The notes: generated by a model from the sequence alone, not told the origin. Positions 38,577 to 50,624 are shown, counted from the stretch's first letter. The stretch: DNA of 64,000 nucleotides from Sulfurisphaera ohwakuensis (GCF_009729055.1 NZ_CP045484.1:2085834-2149833), one strand, 5' to 3'. Made by a program: numbers and translations.

Positions 38577-41500
38577 ATGTGGTCATTATTATTTTTAATT
38601 TTAATAATCTCATCCTCACTAGCACTTCCTCTTTATCTTCAACCGCAAGTATCGTCACAAATACCTAGCAATCAGCTAGTTAATGTAGCAATTGTTTTGC
38701 CTCCTAAAAATCTAGGATTACTTCAAATTTATGTGCAGCAGCATAAAATTGTAAATCAATCGCAACTCATTTCTCTATTTATTCCTAATGCTACAATAAA
38801 TAAAATAGTTAGTATACTAAAGTATAATGGAATAAATCCACAAGTCACATTAAATGTTATTTCTTTTCAAGCTAAGGCTGGGGTAATAGAAAAATTGTTT
38901 AATGGTGAATTTGTTACAACTACTATCCTAGGCAAAAAGATTTACTATTTTGTAAGTGAAGGTTCTTACTCTTTTCCAGGAATCGTTTTAGCTACTAATT
39001 TAACGTCATTATTTTTATCGAAGCCTAATAACTTAATAAATATAACTCAAGCAGTAGCTTACAATATGGTTACTCCTACAGAAATTCAGAAAGCTTATAA
39101 CATAACTTACTTATTAAATAAAGGAATAAATGGTAGTGGAGTTAATATTGGAATCCTTGATTTCGATGGGGATCCTTATATTTATCAACAACTTCAAGAT
39201 TTTGATTCTATTTATGGATTACCTAATCCACCTTTATTTAAGATAGTACCTATTGGTCCATACAATCCTAATGACGGTATTGCAAGTGGCTGGGCATTAG
39301 AAATTTCTTTAGATGTTGAATATGCTCACGCTGCTGCACCAGATGCTGGAATAATACTTTACGTGGCTAATCCTTCAATTTCAATACCTCAAGCTATAGC
39401 ATATATTGATCAGCAAGATGAAGTAAATGTGGTTTCCCAAAGCTGGGGTATTCCAGAAATTTATTTCTTATTAGGTCTGTTACCAATGTCTTATTTACAA
39501 GCAATGATCTATGAATATTGGCTAGGAGAAGCTGAAGGAATAACTTTTATTGCAGCTTCTGGAGATGCTGGAGGTAATGGATATAATTTCTTCTTAAGTC
39601 CTCTAGGATCGACAATAGTACCTTCTTCTATTCCTTATGTTTTATCTGTAGGTGGTTCAACATTGTATATAGCTGGTAACGAAAGTTATCAGACAGCTTG
39701 GAGTGGAGAAAGTATATTTGGGTCTACAACTGGTGGTTATAGTGCTATATTTCCTGCTCCTCCATATCAAGGACTTAAAGGATATAGGATTACCCCAGAT
39801 ATAGTTGCTGATGCAAATCCATATTCTGGAGTACCTATAGTTTACTACTATAATACTACATACCTTGTTGGAGGAACTTCTTTAGCTACTCCTATAGTGG
39901 CTGGAATTATAGCTTTAGCTAATCAAGTTCATGGAAGGCTTGGTTTTATTAATCCTTTAATTTACGCTTTAAATGGAACTAAAGCTATTGTTCCAATTAA
40001 TGTAGGATATAATACTCCATATGAAGCTAATGAAAGTCTAAATCCTGTCACTGGATTAGGATATATTAATGCAGGTTACTTCGTTAACCTATTGAAGAAA
40101 CCTTCGATTTCATTATCATTAGCTGTTCAAAATACTACATATTTACCAAACCAAGAAATTCAAGTTGTAGCTTATCTTAAAGGAATTTCATCATATCCGT
40201 CGAGTATAACCGCATATGTGTATAACGGGACATCAATAGTATCTTCCTTTCCTCTTATTTATAACGGTTCTGCTTATGTTGGAAAGATTAGCATAAGCAA
40301 ATCTGGTGTATATGAAATCTATGCAAGTTATGATAATACTTACGGTTTTACATATATTATTGTAGGTTATCAAGCAGTTTTTATATTTCCGATAGTTGCA
40401 ATCTATCCTGTACCGACTAGCATACCAGTATTAGTTATGATAACTTATCCTAATGGTACTTTAGTCTCTTCATATAACTCTACTACTTTACTAGTCTATA
40501 AGGAGAATCAAATAGATGGTTCATTATCTCAGGTAACTAGTGCCCGTTTAAATAATTTACCAGTAATAAATATTTCTCAGTTAGGCATATCAATTAAATT
40601 TAAATCTGGAATATTAGAAGGTTATGTAAACTTAACGAGTAGTAAGTTCGGAGGAGTTTATGTTTTATCTGTTAACAATACCATAGGACTAGATGAAATA
40701 GTCCTAGGGATGTACGTTGTACCAGCAGTTATTCCTAATTCCTTTACAGAACCTACTTCTATTTATACCGGAGAAAATATAACGATTGAAGTATTAGTTG
40801 AAAGTTTAGGATTGCCTAACATAACTGTATCATTTATTAAAGATGGAAAAGTTTATTACAGCACGCAAATTAATTCCATCCTTTATAATGGCGCTCCATA
40901 TTATATTGCGCAAATATCTGTACCGAATTTGCCTCCGGGATATTATACTATTGAGGCATACGCTGACTATAGTAATGGGTCTTATATGACTTATGGTACT
41001 GGATATACACAAATTTATGTTAGTAGTCAAAAACTGATTTTGAATGCGTCAATAAGCTCTGTAGCTTTTGAAAATAGCAGTGTAATCGTAAAAGCCAAAA
41101 TATATTATCCTAATGGAACTCCTGTAGAGTTTGGTATATTTAGCGCTATATTTGTTCCTAGTTATCTTATGGGTCAGCTAGACAATTTAGAGATTTCATA
41201 CTCAGTAAGTTTAAGTTATAAGAATGGTGAATGGATAGGTAATTTCACAATCCCAGAGGGGAGTTATGACAATTCTGGGTTAACTATAGACGAACTAGCC
41301 GGAGTATGGAATGTATATCTTGTCGGTATATCATCAAATGGAATTCCATTACCTTTTAATTCAAGTTTGAATTATAATACACTAAATATAGAGCCAACAT
41401 TTACTGGCTTATCATTCTTAGTTTTGCCATATAATTATGTTCCGCAATTTAATGGGAATTATGCATATCATATTTATACACCCAAAGCAATAATTGAAAA

Positions 41501-41825
41501 TAAGACTGTGATATTAATCGATTCTATAATAGAAAATTTAACTGCAATAAATTCTGTAATATATTCTTATAATACTCAAATATATCATGCCACTTTAATT
41601 AATTCTAAACTAGAGAATATAACAAAGATCTCAGCTAATGTACAAAATGTAGAAGTCGTAAACTCTACTAATATTACTAGTCCAATAATTACCTCAACTG
41701 AAAGTAATACTACTGTTAGTCTACTGAATTATGGTTACGCATTCATTATAGAATTTATTATAGCTATTGTAATTAATGCCATTGTGATTACATTATTCGT
41801 TATTACTGATAGAAATAAAAGATAG
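38577..41825 (+). CDS. S53 (sedolisin/kumamolisin-like) acid protease, membrane-anchored
   Basis: 1082 aa. An N-terminal signal peptide (LLFLILIISSSLALPLYL) is followed by a pro-domain, then the S53 catalytic domain: Glu/Asp in GWALEISLDVEYAH, oxyanion Asp in FIAASGDAGG, nucleophile Ser in GGTSLATPIVAG. About 550 residues of beta-rich repeats with many N-glycosylation sequons follow, and a C-terminal membrane span (FIIEFIIAIVINAIVITLFV) with a basic tail. It would digest protein outside the cell at low pH while tethered to the membrane. Confidence 0.93.
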   Translation: MWSLLFLILIISSSLALPLYLQPQVSSQIPSNQLVNVAIVLPPKNLGLLQIYVQQHKIVNQSQLISLFIPNATINKIVSILKYNGINPQVTLNVISFQAKAGVIEKLFNGEFVTTTILGKKIYYFVSEGSYSFPGIVLATNLTSLFLSKPNNLINITQAVAYNMVTPTEIQKAYNITYLLNKGINGSGVNIGILDFDGDPYIYQQLQDFDSIYGLPNPPLFKIVPIGPYNPNDGIASGWALEISLDVEYAHAAAPDAGIILYVANPSISIPQAIAYIDQQDEVNVVSQSWGIPEIYFLLGLLPMSYLQAMIYEYWLGEAEGITFIAASGDAGGNGYNFFLSPLGSTIVPSSIPYVLSVGGSTLYIAGNESYQTAWSGESIFGSTTGGYSAIFPAPPYQGLKGYRITPDIVADANPYSGVPIVYYYNTTYLVGGTSLATPIVAGIIALANQVHGRLGFINPLIYALNGTKAIVPINVGYNTPYEANESLNPVTGLGYINAGYFVNLLKKPSISLSLAVQNTTYLPNQEIQVVAYLKGISSYPSSITAYVYNGTSIVSSFPLIYNGSAYVGKISISKSGVYEIYASYDNTYGFTYIIVGYQAVFIFPIVAIYPVPTSIPVLVMITYPNGTLVSSYNSTTLLVYKENQIDGSLSQVTSARLNNLPVINISQLGISIKFKSGILEGYVNLTSSKFGGVYVLSVNNTIGLDEIVLGMYVVPAVIPNSFTEPTSIYTGENITIEVLVESLGLPNITVSFIKDGKVYYSTQINSILYNGAPYYIAQISVPNLPPGYYTIEAYADYSNGSYMTYGTGYTQIYVSSQKLILNASISSVAFENSSVIVKAKIYYPNGTPVEFGIFSAIFVPSYLMGQLDNLEISYSVSLSYKNGEWIGNFTIPEGSYDNSGLTIDELAGVWNVYLVGISSNGIPLPFNSSLNYNTLNIEPTFTGLSFLVLPYNYVPQFNGNYAYHIYTPKAIIENKTVILIDSIIENLTAINSVIYSYNTQIYHATLINSKLENITKISANVQNVEVVNSTNITSPIITSTESNTTVSLLNYGYAFIIEFIIAIVINAIVITLFVITDRNKR

Positions 41826-41832
41826 TTAACAT

Positions 41833-42177
41833 TTATTTTACATCTGTTATAATTCCCATCCAAGCGTTTTCATCATAAATTAAATATTCTACTTCCAAGT
41901 AAACTTTTTTTGTTGAGTGTTTTGTCTTTATTTTTAATGGGTAAATAAAATAGTAAACATCTCCTTCTACTTCTTTTTTAGCTCTTTCAGGAAATTCTAC
42001 CTCATATCCATAACTTTCAATTATTTCTTGAATCTTAGTGGTTAGTTTTGCAACTATCTCCTTTAATGATTCTCCGTAAATTGGTTCGAAAGTTAAAGCT
42101 TTCAACTCTTTCTTTAAAGTAACGATACTTTCTGATGTTCTTTTGCGTACTTTTTGCTTTGGTTTATGCTTTTCCAC
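41833..42177 (-). CDS. hypothetical protein, 114 aa, basic N-terminus
   Basis: Not recognised. A very basic start (KHKPKQKVRKRTSE) is followed by a helix and a beta-rich domain (GDVYYFIYPLKIKTK...). It could bind nucleic acid through the tail. It lies 7 bp after the convergent protease stop, and downstream of the coiled-coil gene at 42217 with a 39-bp gap. Confidence 0.5.
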   Translation of the reverse strand: MEKHKPKQKVRKRTSESIVTLKKELKALTFEPIYGESLKEIVAKLTTKIQEIIESYGYEVEFPERAKKEVEGDVYYFIYPLKIKTKHSTKKVYLEVEYLIYDENAWMGIITDVK

Positions 42178-42216
42178 AAATAAAAGATGTGAAATAATGC
42201 TTTAAAAAGAATTGTG

Positions 42217-43587
42217 TTAAACGTAGTACTCACTAATACTTCGTCTAATTCCCCATCCATCATCATATAATTCTTCCAAACCTTTTTCTATCAAAGATTT
42301 TATATGCGTATCTTTCACATTATCTTCTAATATTGCATATTTACTAGCTATAATATTCATAAATGATGTTAGATTTATTTTCATGTTGTCTGATATTTCC
42401 GAAGGGTCTCTCTTAAAAAAGCCGAAGAAAGTGGATTTTTTATTATTGTTATATATTTGTGGAGGAATTATATAAGTATTATTGTTTATATCGACAACTA
42501 GAAGAAATGGTAAAATTACCTCAACACTATCCTTATCGAAAGGAGCTCTTTTTGTAAACATTCTAATTCTTTCTAGTTCATTATTACATATTGATTTAAT
42601 ATTTTCTAATTGATTTAATATATTTTTCTGTAATTCATCTAATTCCCTTATTTTCACGTCTATACTTTCTAATTCCTTTTGCTTTTGTGCGGTTAATGAT
42701 TCTATTTCATGGACCATATTTCTTACTTCGATTCTATATTTATTCTTTATTTCAGAAAGTTTACTCTGTATTTCAGAAAGGTATCTTGACCTTAAAGTTG
42801 TAATGTTTTCTAAATCCTTTTGAAAAGACGGATTTGTCTCATAATCTAACTCTGCTTTTCCTATTAATACTTCAATATCTGCCATTTTGGAATATAGTTT
42901 AGTAGCTTCATTAAGCAATTCACTTTCCAAGTTTTTCTTTGCTGTTGTTAGAGTTTTCTTAAGTAGTTCGTTCTTCTCTTGAAGTATTGAATTATATTTG
43001 TCTTCAATCTGCTTTCGTTCTTCTGCTCTCTTTCCTTTAATTATTGTTAATATAGTATTTATTTTACTCTCTACATCGTTTATTTTGTTTATATTTTCCT
43101 TTATTAAAGATTCTCTCTGATTTATATCAGTAATAATAGAATCTATATCTACCTTGGTTAAAATTTTATCTAATATTCTGAGGGGTAACTCTGGACTACC
43201 ATATGAAAGAATGGGTGAAATATCATCAATAATAACTCCTTTAAAAATTTCTTCTTCTTTTCCTTTAATATCTTTCCATCTAAAAGACTTTAAAATCGCC
43301 AAAATTTCAGAATCATTTTTATTATTTTCTATGCCATCTAAAATTCTTTTATAATCTTGTAAGATTATGAATTCTAGTTTTGTTTCAATATTTAAAGTTT
43401 CATCAAAAATTATATATCCACCACTTTTTTCATGTTTAACTAATAATAATGGCCATCCAATCAAGGTGGCCTTCTTTATTTTTACATTTTTAGGGGCTGC
43501 TTTTACTAATGCTACTGCTAATTGCTTTTCTACTGGTAAAGGTTGATAAGAGTTATCTACAGCAAGTGGTAAATATACACTATCCAC
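42217..43587 (-). CDS. coiled-coil hypothetical protein, 456 aa
   Basis: Starts at GTG 43587. A ~150-residue N-terminal alpha/beta domain is followed by a long coiled coil (residues ~150-330, many Lys/Glu/Leu heptads) and a ~120-residue C-terminal domain. There are no membrane spans and no ATPase motif. The ends-plus-rod plan suggests a structural or scaffold protein. Family not recognised. Confidence 0.6.
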   Translation of the reverse strand: MDSVYLPLAVDNSYQPLPVEKQLAVALVKAAPKNVKIKKATLIGWPLLLVKHEKSGGYIIFDETLNIETKLEFIILQDYKRILDGIENNKNDSEILAILKSFRWKDIKGKEEEIFKGVIIDDISPILSYGSPELPLRILDKILTKVDIDSIITDINQRESLIKENINKINDVESKINTILTIIKGKRAEERKQIEDKYNSILQEKNELLKKTLTTAKKNLESELLNEATKLYSKMADIEVLIGKAELDYETNPSFQKDLENITTLRSRYLSEIQSKLSEIKNKYRIEVRNMVHEIESLTAQKQKELESIDVKIRELDELQKNILNQLENIKSICNNELERIRMFTKRAPFDKDSVEVILPFLLVVDINNNTYIIPPQIYNNNKKSTFFGFFKRDPSEISDNMKINLTSFMNIIASKYAILEDNVKDTHIKSLIEKGLEELYDDGWGIRRSISEYYV

Positions 43588-44153
43588 ACTACAAAATAAG
43601 TTGAGAAAAATATATGTGTTTTTATTATCGTATGTATTATTTTTAGCAGTAGGTTTGGTAATTCTTAATATATAGAATAAAACTTCACTTTAAAACTTAA
43701 GAGTTAAATAAAACTACTCTAAAGTTATGAAGAAAAAATAATATCTAATTAATTGAGATTAATTCTTAGAGAGATAAAAGTTATTTCTATTTAAGAAAAG
43801 TTAATCTTTTAAAGGATTTCATGAGGCGTGATACAATTCTTATTTTCATATTACTGTGATACCTTAGGGACTACTTATGAAGTAACAGTAACCTTCATTA
43901 AGTTTTCTTCTTTGCCCTATTATATTACTCTGAAGAGTTCATAGTAGAGCCCTCTGATCATTATACAATAATAAAAATTTTGGTATTAGATAGAATTGAA
44001 ATTATAAATAATATTAAATAATATAAATTTTATAATTCATAGGAAATTACTAGTTACTACATTTCTAATTAATTTAGGATCTTCTATGATGAATAAAAAT
44101 TTTTATTATTTATTTAAAGTAAAATTTATTCATTACTTTTTTAGATAATTTAA
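43588..44153. other. 566-bp intergenic region, no gene found
   Basis: AT-rich. The only clear structure is a perfect 16-bp palindrome (aataaaaatttttatt, 44092-44107) near the 3' end of the 44154 gene, possibly a terminator. No long frame, tRNA or long repeat is visible. It is the longest empty stretch apart from the origin and could hide a small RNA. Confidence 0.4.
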
Positions 44154-44936
44154 TTAAAAATAACTTACTCGTTTATTTATTTCTGTTGTTAATTTTTCTA
44201 CTTCATTTTTCAGTTCCTCATTTTTTAAATCTTTGATATCGTTTAACGTTTCTTTAATTCCTTTAGTTAGAAGCAATTTATCAAATATTAATGTTCTTGA
44301 TGCTATTAAGTATCTTATTTTTATTTTTTCTTGACTAAGAAATTCTTCTAATTTTCCTTCTAAGTATAATGCCTTTAAAATATTTTTTCTATCAATAGCT
44401 CTAATCCAGTTCTTTTCTTCTTTTATTTTAGTCAGATATTCACTTTCGTAAGCTATTTCTCCAAGTATAGTATACAAATCATTTTTTATCTCTCTTTCTC
44501 TTATGTGGAAGATATCATTTACTAACTCGTTTATTAATGAATTCTTCACTACAATTTCAATTCTTTGTGGGTAGTATGTAAATCCATACTTTTCTGCTGT
44601 TTTTTTCATTTCCTCAAATACATCGTTGATATCATCCTCCTCTTTTCTATCTTGATTTTCTTGTTTAATTAAAATCGAAGCAACTCTATGAAGTATTTTC
44701 ACATCTAATGTTACAAATAAACTTATTATTTTATCTATTTCGGAATCGAATGAGGAATTATACCATAATAAGAATTTTTTTCCAAGATATTTTTTAGGCC
44801 ATTGATCTAGAGCATAAAGTATTGGGGATTTAGCGTAATATAAAGAAATATAATAGCCGCCGGATATTTTTTTGTATATATTCACTATGAGGTCTTTACT
44901 AAAGCCTAAATTTTCAGCTACTTTTATATAATCCAA
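44154..44936 (-). CDS. hypothetical helical protein, 260 aa
   Basis: Starts at TTG 44936. Predominantly helical and rich in Lys/Glu/Ile, with no membrane segment or catalytic motif seen. Together with the 42217 and 41833 genes it forms a run of unknown minus-strand genes between the protease and malonyl-CoA reductase. No family is recognised. Confidence 0.55.
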   Translation of the reverse strand: MDYIKVAENLGFSKDLIVNIYKKISGGYYISLYYAKSPILYALDQWPKKYLGKKFLLWYNSSFDSEIDKIISLFVTLDVKILHRVASILIKQENQDRKEEDDINDVFEEMKKTAEKYGFTYYPQRIEIVVKNSLINELVNDIFHIREREIKNDLYTILGEIAYESEYLTKIKEEKNWIRAIDRKNILKALYLEGKLEEFLSQEKIKIRYLIASRTLIFDKLLLTKGIKETLNDIKDLKNEELKNEVEKLTTEINKRVSYF

Positions 44937-45021
44937 AAATTATCAGCCCTGCCACTTTCTTCATCAATTCGTAAAAGGGTGAGTTCATCAGTAAAAAGAG
45001 GGAGAGTAAAAAATAAAAAAT

Positions 45022-46101
<1,080 letters not shown>

Positions 46102-46171
46102 CTAATATTATGAATTTCAAAAATATAAGCTTACTTTAAAAATATAAGCTTTACAATTTAGTAAAATACAA

Positions 46172-47854
46172 TTAAGTTAAAAGAACGGCTCCTAGTGACG
46201 AAGACGATACAAGTCTAGCGTATTGAGCTAGAAGACCACTTTTATACTTAGGTGGTGGTGGAGTAAATTCATCTGCTCTTTTCTTTAACTCTTCTTGTGG
46301 TAGATCTACATCCAATCTTCCATTGTTTGCATCGATAATTATCGTGTCACCATCTCTTAGTAATGCAATAGGTCCTCCTACTGCAGCTTCTGGTGCGACG
46401 TGTCCTACCATAATTCCTCTAGTTGCTCCAGAGAATCTACCATCAGTTATTAAGGCTACTTTTTCTCCCAAACCTTGACCTACAATAGCACTGGTAACTG
46501 CTAGCATTTCTCTCATTCCTGGACCTCCTTTAGGCCCCTCATATCTAATAACTACAACATCATTTTCTTGGATTTTTCCTTCTAGAACTGCTTTAAAAGC
46601 TTCTTCCTCTGAATTGAAAACTCTAGCTGGTCCCTTATGATACCTAACTTTAGTAGCTGAAACTTTAATTACAGCACCTTCAGGAGCTAAAGAGCCTTTA
46701 AGTATTCTTATTCCGCCAGTAGGATTAAATGGGTTTGAGATCGGTCTTACTATATGTTCGTGCGGAACATTTGGTAATTTATATTCTTCTAAGTTTTGTT
46801 TTACTGTTTTACCAGTAACAGTTATTACATCACCATGAAGTAAACCAGCTTCTAATAGTTTTTTCATAATTAGTGGCGCGCCTCCAACCCTATGTAAATC
46901 ATACATTGCATATTCTCCACCAGGTTTCATATTCACTATTTCTGGTGTCCTCTGGCTAATCCTATCAAAATCGTCTAGTGTAAGCTTTACTCCAGCCTCA
47001 TAAGCTATTGCTAATAAATGAAGAACTGCATTTGTCGAACCTCCACTAGCCATCAGTACTGTTATTGCGTTTTCAAAAGCTTCGAAAGTAAGTATATCTC
47101 TTGGTTTTAGTCCTATTTCAATTAAACTCATCAGTGCTTTACCAGTTTCGTAAGCATACTTCACTCTTGCTGAATCTACTGCTGGTGGAGAAGCACTACC
47201 GGGTAAAGCTAGACCTAATGCTTCAGTCATTAAACCCATAGTATTCGCAGTATATAATCCTCCACAAGTACCCGGTCCAGGGATCGCATTGTCCTCCATT
47301 AATCTCAAATCTTCTGCTGTTATCTTACCTTTAGAATAAGCACCAACTGCTTCATAAACATCTTGTATTGTTATTGGTTTTCCCTTAAAATTACCTGGTA
47401 ATGTAGTTCCCCCGTACATTATAATAGATGGTATATTTAGTCTAGCCATAGCCATCATCATGCCTGGTGGAGTTTTATCACAGCCAGCTAAAGCAACAAA
47501 ACCATCATATCCGTGTGCGTTAACTACCAATTCTACAGTGTTAGCAACAATTTCCCTACTTACGAGGGAATATTTCATACCTTCACTTCCCATTGCAATT
47601 CCGTCTATAACCACTGGGGCTGTAAAAACTCTAGGAGTACCTCCTCCACTTCTTACTCCTTCTTTAACAACATTTGAGAGACCAAGCAAATGAATATTAC
47701 AAGGTCCTGCTTCATTCCAAGCTACCGCAACTCCAACTATTGGTTTTGCAATATCATCATCCGTTAAACCCATAGCTTTAAGAAATGCTCTATTAGGGGC
47801 TTTTTCGTAACCTCCATAAATTAGATTTGACCTTTTTTTCTTGTCGGGATTCAT
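46172..47854 (-). CDS. ilvD: dihydroxy-acid dehydratase
   Basis: 560 aa, full length. Cysteine ligands of the Fe-S cluster occur in [13 protein letters not shown] and [13 protein letters not shown], an early GPCNIHL segment is present, and [20 protein letters not shown] is the C-terminal signature. Branched-chain amino acid synthesis; the S. solfataricus homologue also dehydrates sugar acids, so some role in sugar breakdown is possible. Monocistronic by spacing (70 bp before mcr). Confidence 0.93.
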   Translation of the reverse strand: MNPDKKKRSNLIYGGYEKAPNRAFLKAMGLTDDDIAKPIVGVAVAWNEAGPCNIHLLGLSNVVKEGVRSGGGTPRVFTAPVVIDGIAMGSEGMKYSLVSREIVANTVELVVNAHGYDGFVALAGCDKTPPGMMMAMARLNIPSIIMYGGTTLPGNFKGKPITIQDVYEAVGAYSKGKITAEDLRLMEDNAIPGPGTCGGLYTANTMGLMTEALGLALPGSASPPAVDSARVKYAYETGKALMSLIEIGLKPRDILTFEAFENAITVLMASGGSTNAVLHLLAIAYEAGVKLTLDDFDRISQRTPEIVNMKPGGEYAMYDLHRVGGAPLIMKKLLEAGLLHGDVITVTGKTVKQNLEEYKLPNVPHEHIVRPISNPFNPTGGIRILKGSLAPEGAVIKVSATKVRYHKGPARVFNSEEEAFKAVLEGKIQENDVVVIRYEGPKGGPGMREMLAVTSAIVGQGLGEKVALITDGRFSGATRGIMVGHVAPEAAVGGPIALLRDGDTIIIDANNGRLDVDLPQEELKKRADEFTPPPPKYKSGLLAQYARLVSSSSLGAVLLT

Positions 47855-48063
47855 ATCAGAGTTTATACAGTTTAAACATATTAAAAGATTACTTAGCGTC
47901 TATTCCTCAGAAAAGAATTATACTCCAATTTTTATACTTACACAATTTCTCTGTGTACTTTAGCATAATTGGTAATATCTTTACTTTAATTATAGGCTTA
48001 TTGTTTATTTAATTTGAAATAAAATATGAAAAAATTTTAATAGAAAAAATAACTACTAATATT

Positions 48064-48876
48064 TTGATGATAGAAAAAGAGATAGTGTTCAAGCTTAACG
48101 TTAAAAAACAGGATTTTATGACACTTATATCGAGTCCTTTAAATCTTACACAATTTTGGATGTTCTTAAAAGAGATAAGAATTTTAAATGAAAACGAATA
48201 TATAGCAAAATTTAAAGTATTTATGAATTTTAATTTTAAAATGAGAAGAGTTATAAACCCGAATCAAATAATCCATGAAGGAGTAATGGATTTTCCCAGA
48301 GCTATGTTTAGGTTTACAGTTAATGTATTAGAAGGGAGAAAAGAAATAGTTATAGCAGTTAAAGGAGAATATCAAGGTCCTCTAGAATTCTTAGCAAAAT
48401 CACCAATGAAGAAATTCCTAGAAAATTTCAGAGATAAAGTAATTGCTTATTACGAGAAAAAGCAAGAAGCATTTACAGTACAAGAATTATTTAAAAAATT
48501 GAGTGATGATAGTAAGGGAAAAAGTATAATAGCTATAATAGAATTAGATTCAAAGGAATACACGTTAACTTTCAAAGATGGAAAGTTAGAAAAAGTTGAA
48601 GGAGAAAATTACAATGATTTTCTTACACGTTTATTAACATATTCAGGATTTGTAAAACTTCTAAGGGAAGAAGAGATTTATGAAGAAGAATATGAATCGT
48701 TAGATGATCTTATTCAGAGACTAAAAGAGGAAAGTAAAGATAAGGAATTAGAGGCTACAGTTATTATTAAAGATAAATCCTTTAAGATTATACTCAAAAA
48801 TGGAGAAGTAATATATAACAATGTAGATCCTAAGTATAAAGGAAAGCTAAAACTTATTGAATTAAATGAGAAATAA
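48064..48876 (+). CDS. SRPBCC/CoxG-like hypothetical protein, 270 aa
   Basis: The N-terminal ~140 residues look like a START/SRPBCC lipid- or ligand-binding fold (FKLNVKKQDFMTLISSPLNL, GVMDFPRAMFRFTVNV). The C-terminal ~130 residues carry two similar beta units (KGKSIIAIIELDSKEYTLTF and KDKELEATVIIKDKSFKIIL). Function unknown. It overlaps the radical SAM gene by 11 bp, so the two act together or at least are made together. Confidence 0.55.
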   Translation: MMIEKEIVFKLNVKKQDFMTLISSPLNLTQFWMFLKEIRILNENEYIAKFKVFMNFNFKMRRVINPNQIIHEGVMDFPRAMFRFTVNVLEGRKEIVIAVKGEYQGPLEFLAKSPMKKFLENFRDKVIAYYEKKQEAFTVQELFKKLSDDSKGKSIIAIIELDSKEYTLTFKDGKLEKVEGENYNDFLTRLLTYSGFVKLLREEEIYEEEYESLDDLIQRLKEESKDKELEATVIIKDKSFKIILKNGEVIYNNVDPKYKGKLKLIELNEK

Positions 48877-49873
48877 ATTTTTGAATCCGTATTTTTATTC
48901 TGTGAAATTAGAGAGAGTTAAAGAACCAATTCCTCTTATTGGGCATATAGCTTTTGGCATAATAGACCGTGGTACTAACGTTCTTCAAGTTCGTCCATTT
49001 AGCAATTGCCCAATGTCTTGTATATTTTGTTCAGTAGATGCTGGTCCTAATTCTAGATCAAGAGTGACTGAGTATATTGTAGATGCGGACCATTTAATTA
49101 ATTGGGTTAATTATATTGTTGATAGAAAAATTCACCAAGTTTCAATTTTAATTGATGGTGTGGGTGAACCTATATTACATCCAGATATCGTGAAAATTGT
49201 AAAAGGAATAAAGGAAAATAGGAAAGTATTTGAGGTAGCAATTGAAACTCATGGTTTACCATTAAATGAGAGACTAATAAAAGGACTAGCTAATGCTGGA
49301 CTAGATAGGATTAATCTTTCGTTAGATTCCTTAGATGAGAATAAGGCTAAATATCTTAGTGGTCATAAAGGTTATAGTGTTTCTAAAATATTGAAGATGA
49401 TAGATCTAGCATTAAATGAAGGGTTAAAGATTATGTTAACTCCAGTGTGGATTAAAGGAATGAATGATGAAGATATAATTAATCTTGTGAAGTTTGGAAA
49501 AGAGAAAGGACTATCTTTCGGAATTCAAAAATATGTTGCTCATCCTAGAGGAAGAAAGGTTGCTAAAGAGGTTAGTTGGAAAGAGTTCAAAGAATTTTTA
49601 TCAAAAATTGGTGAAATGTTAGATGTCAATCTCTTTCTCTCTCCTTCTCAGTTCAAGGTATTTCCAGATGTTAGGCTAGGCCCAGTAATGGATGTCGGTG
49701 AGAAAGTAGTAGGAGAAGTTGTGCTGGATGGTTGGATGAAGAATGAGGTAATAATAACTGCTAGAGGAAGAGTTATTACAGTAGTTGGTGTTAGTGATGT
49801 TCCTAAGGGTATCTCATTAAAAGTCAAAATAAGTAGAAATAAGGATGAAATTTACTTAGCTAGGCTTAGCTAA
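48866..49873 (+). CDS. radical SAM protein with C-terminal TRAM-like domain
   Basis: 335 aa. The cluster motif is C48-x3-C52-x2-C55 (NCPMSCIFC), followed by GVGEPILHPD and LDRINLSLDSLDE, typical of radical SAM barrels. The last ~60 residues (KNEVIITARGRVITVVGVS) form a small beta domain like TRAM, which binds RNA. An RNA-modifying role is therefore possible. It is coupled to the SRPBCC-like gene upstream and converges with the methyltransferase (18-bp overlap). Confidence 0.8.
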   Translation: MRNKFLNPYFYSVKLERVKEPIPLIGHIAFGIIDRGTNVLQVRPFSNCPMSCIFCSVDAGPNSRSRVTEYIVDADHLINWVNYIVDRKIHQVSILIDGVGEPILHPDIVKIVKGIKENRKVFEVAIETHGLPLNERLIKGLANAGLDRINLSLDSLDENKAKYLSGHKGYSVSKILKMIDLALNEGLKIMLTPVWIKGMNDEDIINLVKFGKEKGLSFGIQKYVAHPRGRKVAKEVSWKEFKEFLSKIGEMLDVNLFLSPSQFKVFPDVRLGPVMDVGEKVVGEVVLDGWMKNEVIITARGRVITVVGVSDVPKGISLKVKISRNKDEIYLARLS

Positions 49874-50593
49874 GATTGTCATTTGCGGATCGTTTATTTC
49901 GAATTTTTCCCACGAATAACCGCTAAAAACATCGATTATTTTAAATCCTGCCTTCTTCATTAAGCTTACTATTTCGTGGAGACTATAATATCTTTGAGAG
50001 AACTCTATTTTTTCGACCTCTTTTCCATCTTTTATATAAGTTCTTAGTACATGTAGTCTTGAAGTGAATGGGTCAAACTTGTTTTGATCAATTATCAGGT
50101 AGGGGGGTACAAAGGAATGAAGGATCTCAGGCTTGTTATATATCACAAAATCTCTATTTTCAAGGTTAACCACTACTATTCCTTCTTGAGAGGTAACTTC
50201 CCTTAACTCTCTCAAAATTTTTAAATCATCCTCTTCTTCATAATAACCAAGACTATTAAAAATGTTAATAACAACATCGTATTTCTCCTTTATTACTTCG
50301 CTTAACTTGCGCATGTCACCCCTTACAAATTCTCCTTCTTTTACATTTTCTTTAGCTTTTTTTATCATCTTTTCTGAAATATCTACTCCAGTAATACTAT
50401 AACCTAGTTTACTGAGAAAGTAGGAAACTCTACCGATACCACATGGCACATCAAGTATTCTCTTACCTTTTATACCATATTTCTTTATAACCTCATTAAT
50501 CCAATTAGCCCACTTCTCTCCCTCTTCCCATATTTTTAGCATTTCATTAATGTAAAGGTCAGATTCAAATATCTTAAGCCAATATTCTTCCAT
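49856..50593 (-). CDS. class I SAM-dependent methyltransferase
   Basis: 245 aa. Motif I RILDVPCGIGRVSYFL, then GVDISEKMI, GDMRKLSEV and DVVINIFNSLGYY. The acceptor is unknown; small-molecule methylases share this plan. Its last codons overlap the convergent radical SAM gene. It is divergent from the secreted protein at 50625. Confidence 0.85.
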   Translation of the reverse strand: MEEYWLKIFESDLYINEMLKIWEEGEKWANWINEVIKKYGIKGKRILDVPCGIGRVSYFLSKLGYSITGVDISEKMIKKAKENVKEGEFVRGDMRKLSEVIKEKYDVVINIFNSLGYYEEEDDLKILRELREVTSQEGIVVVNLENRDFVIYNKPEILHSFVPPYLIIDQNKFDPFTSRLHVLRTYIKDGKEVEKIEFSQRYYSLHEIVSLMKKAGFKIIDVFSGYSWEKFEINDPQMTILAKPS

Positions 50594-50624
50594 TAAACTC
50601 TTTTAGGATTAAACCTAAATAAAA

